From contig CATOKC010000159.1 in the NCBI GenBank assembly GCA_951800675.1, positions 1 through 6,684 of the forward strand: DNA of 6,684 nucleotides, in the 5' to 3' direction. Position 1 is the stretch's first letter; every line of letters starts with the position of its first letter. Below are positions 5,316 to 6,684 of the stretch, in pieces. The notes beneath the pieces were generated by a model that saw only the letters and a list, made by a program, of their open reading frames with translations, was not told the origin of the DNA and did not search any database. Position numbers and translations under genes: made by a program. This DNA comes from an uncultured Oscillibacter sp. (GTDB taxonomy: Bacteria; Bacillota_A; Clostridia; Oscillospirales; Oscillospiraceae).

Positions 5316-5531
5316 TTACGCGGCGAACAGGCTCAGCAGGGTCTTGATAAACAGGCCGGCGACGGCGTCGAAGATCCAAATGCAGCCGCCGAAGATGATG
5401 CTGTAGAGGACGACCGTCCCGGTATTCTTGGCGACCTTTTTGGGGGCAGGCCATACGACCTTTTTCAGTTCGGTTCTCATTTCACGGAACCAGCGGCCCC
5501 GATCCTTCTTGACTTTCTTTTCTTCAGCCAT
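5316..5531 (-). CDS. secE: Preprotein translocase subunit SecE
   Basis: The 71-residue protein is the small essential subunit that clamps SecY in the membrane translocon. It is the short single-span form usual in Gram-positive bacteria. A charged N-terminus (about 1-17) leads to the conserved amphipathic segment Arg-Thr-Glu-Leu-Lys-Lys-Val-Val-Trp-Pro (19-28), followed by one membrane helix at about 41-65. The ribosome-binding site AAAGGAA lies 8 bases before the ATG. It sits between rpmG (26-base gap) and nusG (14-base gap), the classical order. No tRNA-Trp gene is present between rpmG and secE. Confidence 0.96.
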   Translation of the reverse strand: MAEEKKVKKDRGRWFREMRTELKKVVWPAPKKVAKNTGTVVLYSIIFGGCIWIFDAVAGLFIKTLLSLFAA

Positions 5532-5557
5532 GATGAATGTTCCTTTCCTTACTTGCT

Positions 5558-5707
5558 TTACTTGGTCTCAGAGTGGACCGTGTGCTTCCGGCAGAAGGGG
5601 CAGTACTTCTTCATCTCCAGTCGGTCAGGATCGTTCTTCTTGTTCTTGACCGTGTTGTAGTTTCTCTGCTTGCACTCGTTGCATCTCAGGGTGATCTTTA
5701 CGCGCAT
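5558..5707 (-). CDS. rpmG: 50S ribosomal protein bL33, zinc-ribbon form
   Basis: The 49-residue product is a small large-subunit protein near the E site. It keeps both cysteine pairs of the zinc-ribbon form: Cys9-Asn-Glu-Cys12 and Cys36-Pro-Phe-Cys39. It begins Met-Arg-Val-Lys-Ile-Thr-Leu-Arg. The ATG at 5707 is preceded by AAGGAGGTG at good spacing. An in-frame ATG eight codons upstream (at about 5731) lies before that site and lacks one of its own, so it is not the likely start. This is the first gene of the rpmG-secE-nusG-rplK-rplA unit, behind a long leader. Confidence 0.96.
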   Translation of the reverse strand: MRVKITLRCNECKQRNYNTVKNKKNDPDRLEMKKYCPFCRKHTVHSETK

Positions 5708-5874
5708 TCCTAACGGCACCTCCTTATACATGTATGCAGGCTCTTCCGGCCTGTACCGGCCTCCGGCCCTCCGTGGGACGGCGGGAGGCCTCGATTGCCT
5801 CCCTGTTGGGAAGGGGAAGTCCTGTCGCGCGGAAGCGAAAAGCGCGCAAAAAGAAAGCCCCATTTCCACAGGTA
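5708..5874 (-). promoter_or_regulatory. Long GC-rich structured 5' leader of rpmG
   Basis: About 165 bases separate the predicted transcription start from the rpmG ATG, with no credible gene. The leader contains a perfect 7-base-pair hairpin (5783-5789 with 5797-5803), a GCGCG/CGCGC pair around 5826-5846, two close GGCCGG copies, and a 10-base palindrome ATACATGTAT (5726-5735) touching the ribosome-binding site. I recognise no known riboswitch or ribosomal-protein leader. A regulatory role is possible but not shown. Confidence 0.5.
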
Positions 5875-5879
5875 TGGAT

Positions 5880-5908
5880 ACTATATCACCAATTCTGCCC
5901 AAGGTCAA
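5880..5908 (-). promoter_or_regulatory. Sigma-A promoter of the rpmG-secE-nusG-rplKA unit
   Basis: TTGACC (5903-5908) and TATAGT (5880-5885) are separated by exactly 17 bases on the minus strand, each one base from consensus. Transcription would start near 5873. No other promoter of this quality is evident between rpmG and rplA. Confidence 0.9.
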
Positions 5909-5954
5909 CAGAAATTTTACAATTCACCTACTTTTTTTTCCTGGGGAAATATTG

Positions 5955-5960
5955 TATAAT
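5955..5960 (+). promoter_or_regulatory. -10 element of the ruvX promoter
   Basis: A consensus TATAAT lies about 52 bases before the ruvX start. The -35 position (5932-5937) is only a T run, a poor match. The transcript would begin near 5967 and carry, almost at its 5' end, the hairpin GCGGC-TTCG-GCCGC (5971-5984) with a C(UUCG)G tetraloop. Confidence 0.6.
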
Positions 5961-6011
5961 GGTGCGGTATGCGGCTTCGGCCGCGAAACAGGCAGCAAAA
6001 GGAGGCAAGCT

Positions 6012-6440
6012 GTGCGTATTTTAGCCATCGACTACGGAGACGCCCACACGGGGGCGGCGGTCTCCGATCTCACCGGCCTGCTGGCCGGGTATACGGAAGT
6101 GATCCACTCCCGGAAGGAGGAGGCGGTCATCCAGCGGCTGGGGGAGCTCATCGCGGAGTATGAAGTGGAGGAGCTCGTTCTTGGGTATCCTAAGAACATG
6201 GACGGCACCCTGGGGCTCCGGGCGGAGAAGGCGGAGACCTTCTCCCATGTGCTGGAGGAGCGGTTCTCCCTTCCTGTGCGTTTGTGGGACGAGCGGCGGA
6301 CCACCATTGACGCACATAACATCCTGGCTTCCGCCGGGAAGCGTGCGAAAGCCCGAAAGAAGACGGTAGACGCCGTAGCCGCGGCGCTGATCCTTGAAGG
6401 ATATCTCACCTTCCGGCGCGGCACATCAGGCCCCGCCTGA
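6012..6440 (+). CDS. ruvX: Putative pre-16S rRNA nuclease / Holliday junction resolvase-like YqgF
   Basis: The 142-residue product belongs to the RNase H-like YqgF/RuvX family, implicated in 16S rRNA 5'-end maturation and structurally related to RuvC. Visible motifs are Ala-Ile-Asp7-Tyr-Gly near the N-terminus, Leu-Val-Leu-Gly-Tyr-Pro-Lys-Asn at 55-62, Trp-Asp-Glu-Arg-Arg-Thr-Thr at 92-98, and Lys-Lys-Thr-Val-Asp120-Ala-Val-Ala-Ala-Ala-Leu-Ile-Leu. The acidic residues Asp7 and Asp120 and the Asp-Glu at 93-94 are consistent with an intact metal site. The start is GTG: AGGAGG lies 6 bases upstream and no in-frame ATG fits the family length. The frame is open further upstream through the rpmG leader, but without homology. 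It is divergent from rpmG; this is not the usual Firmicutes alaS-side location. Confidence 0.94.
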   Translation: MRILAIDYGDAHTGAAVSDLTGLLAGYTEVIHSRKEEAVIQRLGELIAEYEVEELVLGYPKNMDGTLGLRAEKAETFSHVLEERFSLPVRLWDERRTTIDAHNILASAGKRAKARKKTVDAVAAALILEGYLTFRRGTSGPA

Positions 6441-6684
6441 CCCCTTAAAGAGCGCAAGTTTGCAAAACGTACCGTTAGACCACGTGCCCCTTGCAGGCAG
6501 TACCCCTTTAAAAGGGCGTCAGCCGGACTTCCACAAGTACCAGAGCGGCAGAAGAAGGGCCGAAACTTCGGAGGCTTCGCCTAGCCAGAAACCCCGCCGC
6601 ACGGCCCTTTCCTCCCCCGCCGAGGCGGCCGCCCAAGGGCGGCCCCGAGAAAGGAGTCCAGAACCAGTGGTTGTGGGGCGGTTT
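6441..6684. other. Gene-free structured region, candidate ncRNA or intergenic repeat (runs off window)
   Basis: No reading frame here has a start with a ribosome-binding site, although two frames stay open by GC bias. The region is dense in inverted repeats: CCCTT-TAA-AAGGG (6504-6516), ACTT-CCAC-AAGT (6527-6538), AGGC-TTC-GCCT (6572-6582), a 9-pair long-range stem (6554-6562 with 6602-6610) enclosing that hairpin, and a perfect 8-base arm pair GGCCGCCC/GGGCGGCC (6627-6644). Some arms could pair in alternative ways; CCTTTC (6606-6611) also matches GAAAGG (6649-6654). I do not recognise an RNA family. No T run marks a terminator for ruvX. Confidence 0.5.

Noticed and set aside
4208..5406. Other long plus-strand open frames opposite rplK, nusG and secE
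   Set aside because: These also lie antisense to well-identified genes, have biased composition and match no protein I know.
5302..5454. N-terminal extension of nusG into secE
   Set aside because: The extension is Arg-rich, is an out-of-phase reading of secE, and NusG begins normally at the ATG at 5301 with a nearby ribosome-binding site.
6451..6500. tRNA-like stretch on the minus strand (GTCTAACGGTA resembles a D-loop)
   Set aside because: No matching D-stem, no GGTTCGAATCC-type T-arm and no closing acceptor stem can be built.
6460..6684. Open frames through the structured region reaching the window end
   Set aside because: Starts would be TTG or GTG without a ribosome-binding site, and the composition (Arg, Pro, Ala, Ser) is what GC-rich noncoding DNA gives.

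Overview
The window comes from the chromosome of a high-GC member of the Clostridia, most likely a gut Oscillospiraceae of the Flavonifractor/Pseudoflavonifractor kind. The basis is the high GC, strong AGGAGG-type Shine-Dalgarno sites, a zinc-ribbon L33, a YlmC/YmxH family gene, an L10-type ribosomal-protein leader, and the protein style. The genus is an inference, not a match.

Most of the window is the translation/secretion/elongation cluster on the minus strand. Reading right to left it runs rpmG - secE - nusG - rplK - rplA, then a terminator, then a small separate module, then rplJ - rplL, a terminator, and ylmC/ymxH. A sigma-A promoter (TTGACC-N17-TATAGT, 5880-5908) starts the first unit behind a 160+ base GC-rich leader. 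A hairpin before rplK looks like an L1-binding autoregulatory site. The second ribosomal unit has its own near-consensus promoter (TTGACA-N17-TATACT, 2647-2675) and an L10 leader ending in an intrinsic terminator (attenuator).

Between rplA and rplJ, where these genes usually adjoin, sits a divergent pair: an XRE-family regulator (minus) and a 91-residue predicted lipoprotein (plus). A 150-base spacer with promoters in both directions and a near-identical 10-base direct repeat separates them. The lipoprotein converges on rplA at a bidirectional terminator. This pair is the least familiar coding content in the window.

The left end is mobile DNA. A degraded IS630-family transposase (stop at codon 2, lost base in a T run, missing C-terminus) starts next to the ylmC stop codon. 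It is broken by what looks like the left end of an IS3-family element, whose first 22 orfA codons run off the window. A hairpin there covers the orfA ribosome-binding site.

At the right end, ruvX (yqgF) runs on the plus strand, divergent from rpmG, with a GTG start. It is followed by 244 bases with no credible gene but dense inverted repeats: a candidate structured RNA or intergenic repeat that continues beyond the window.
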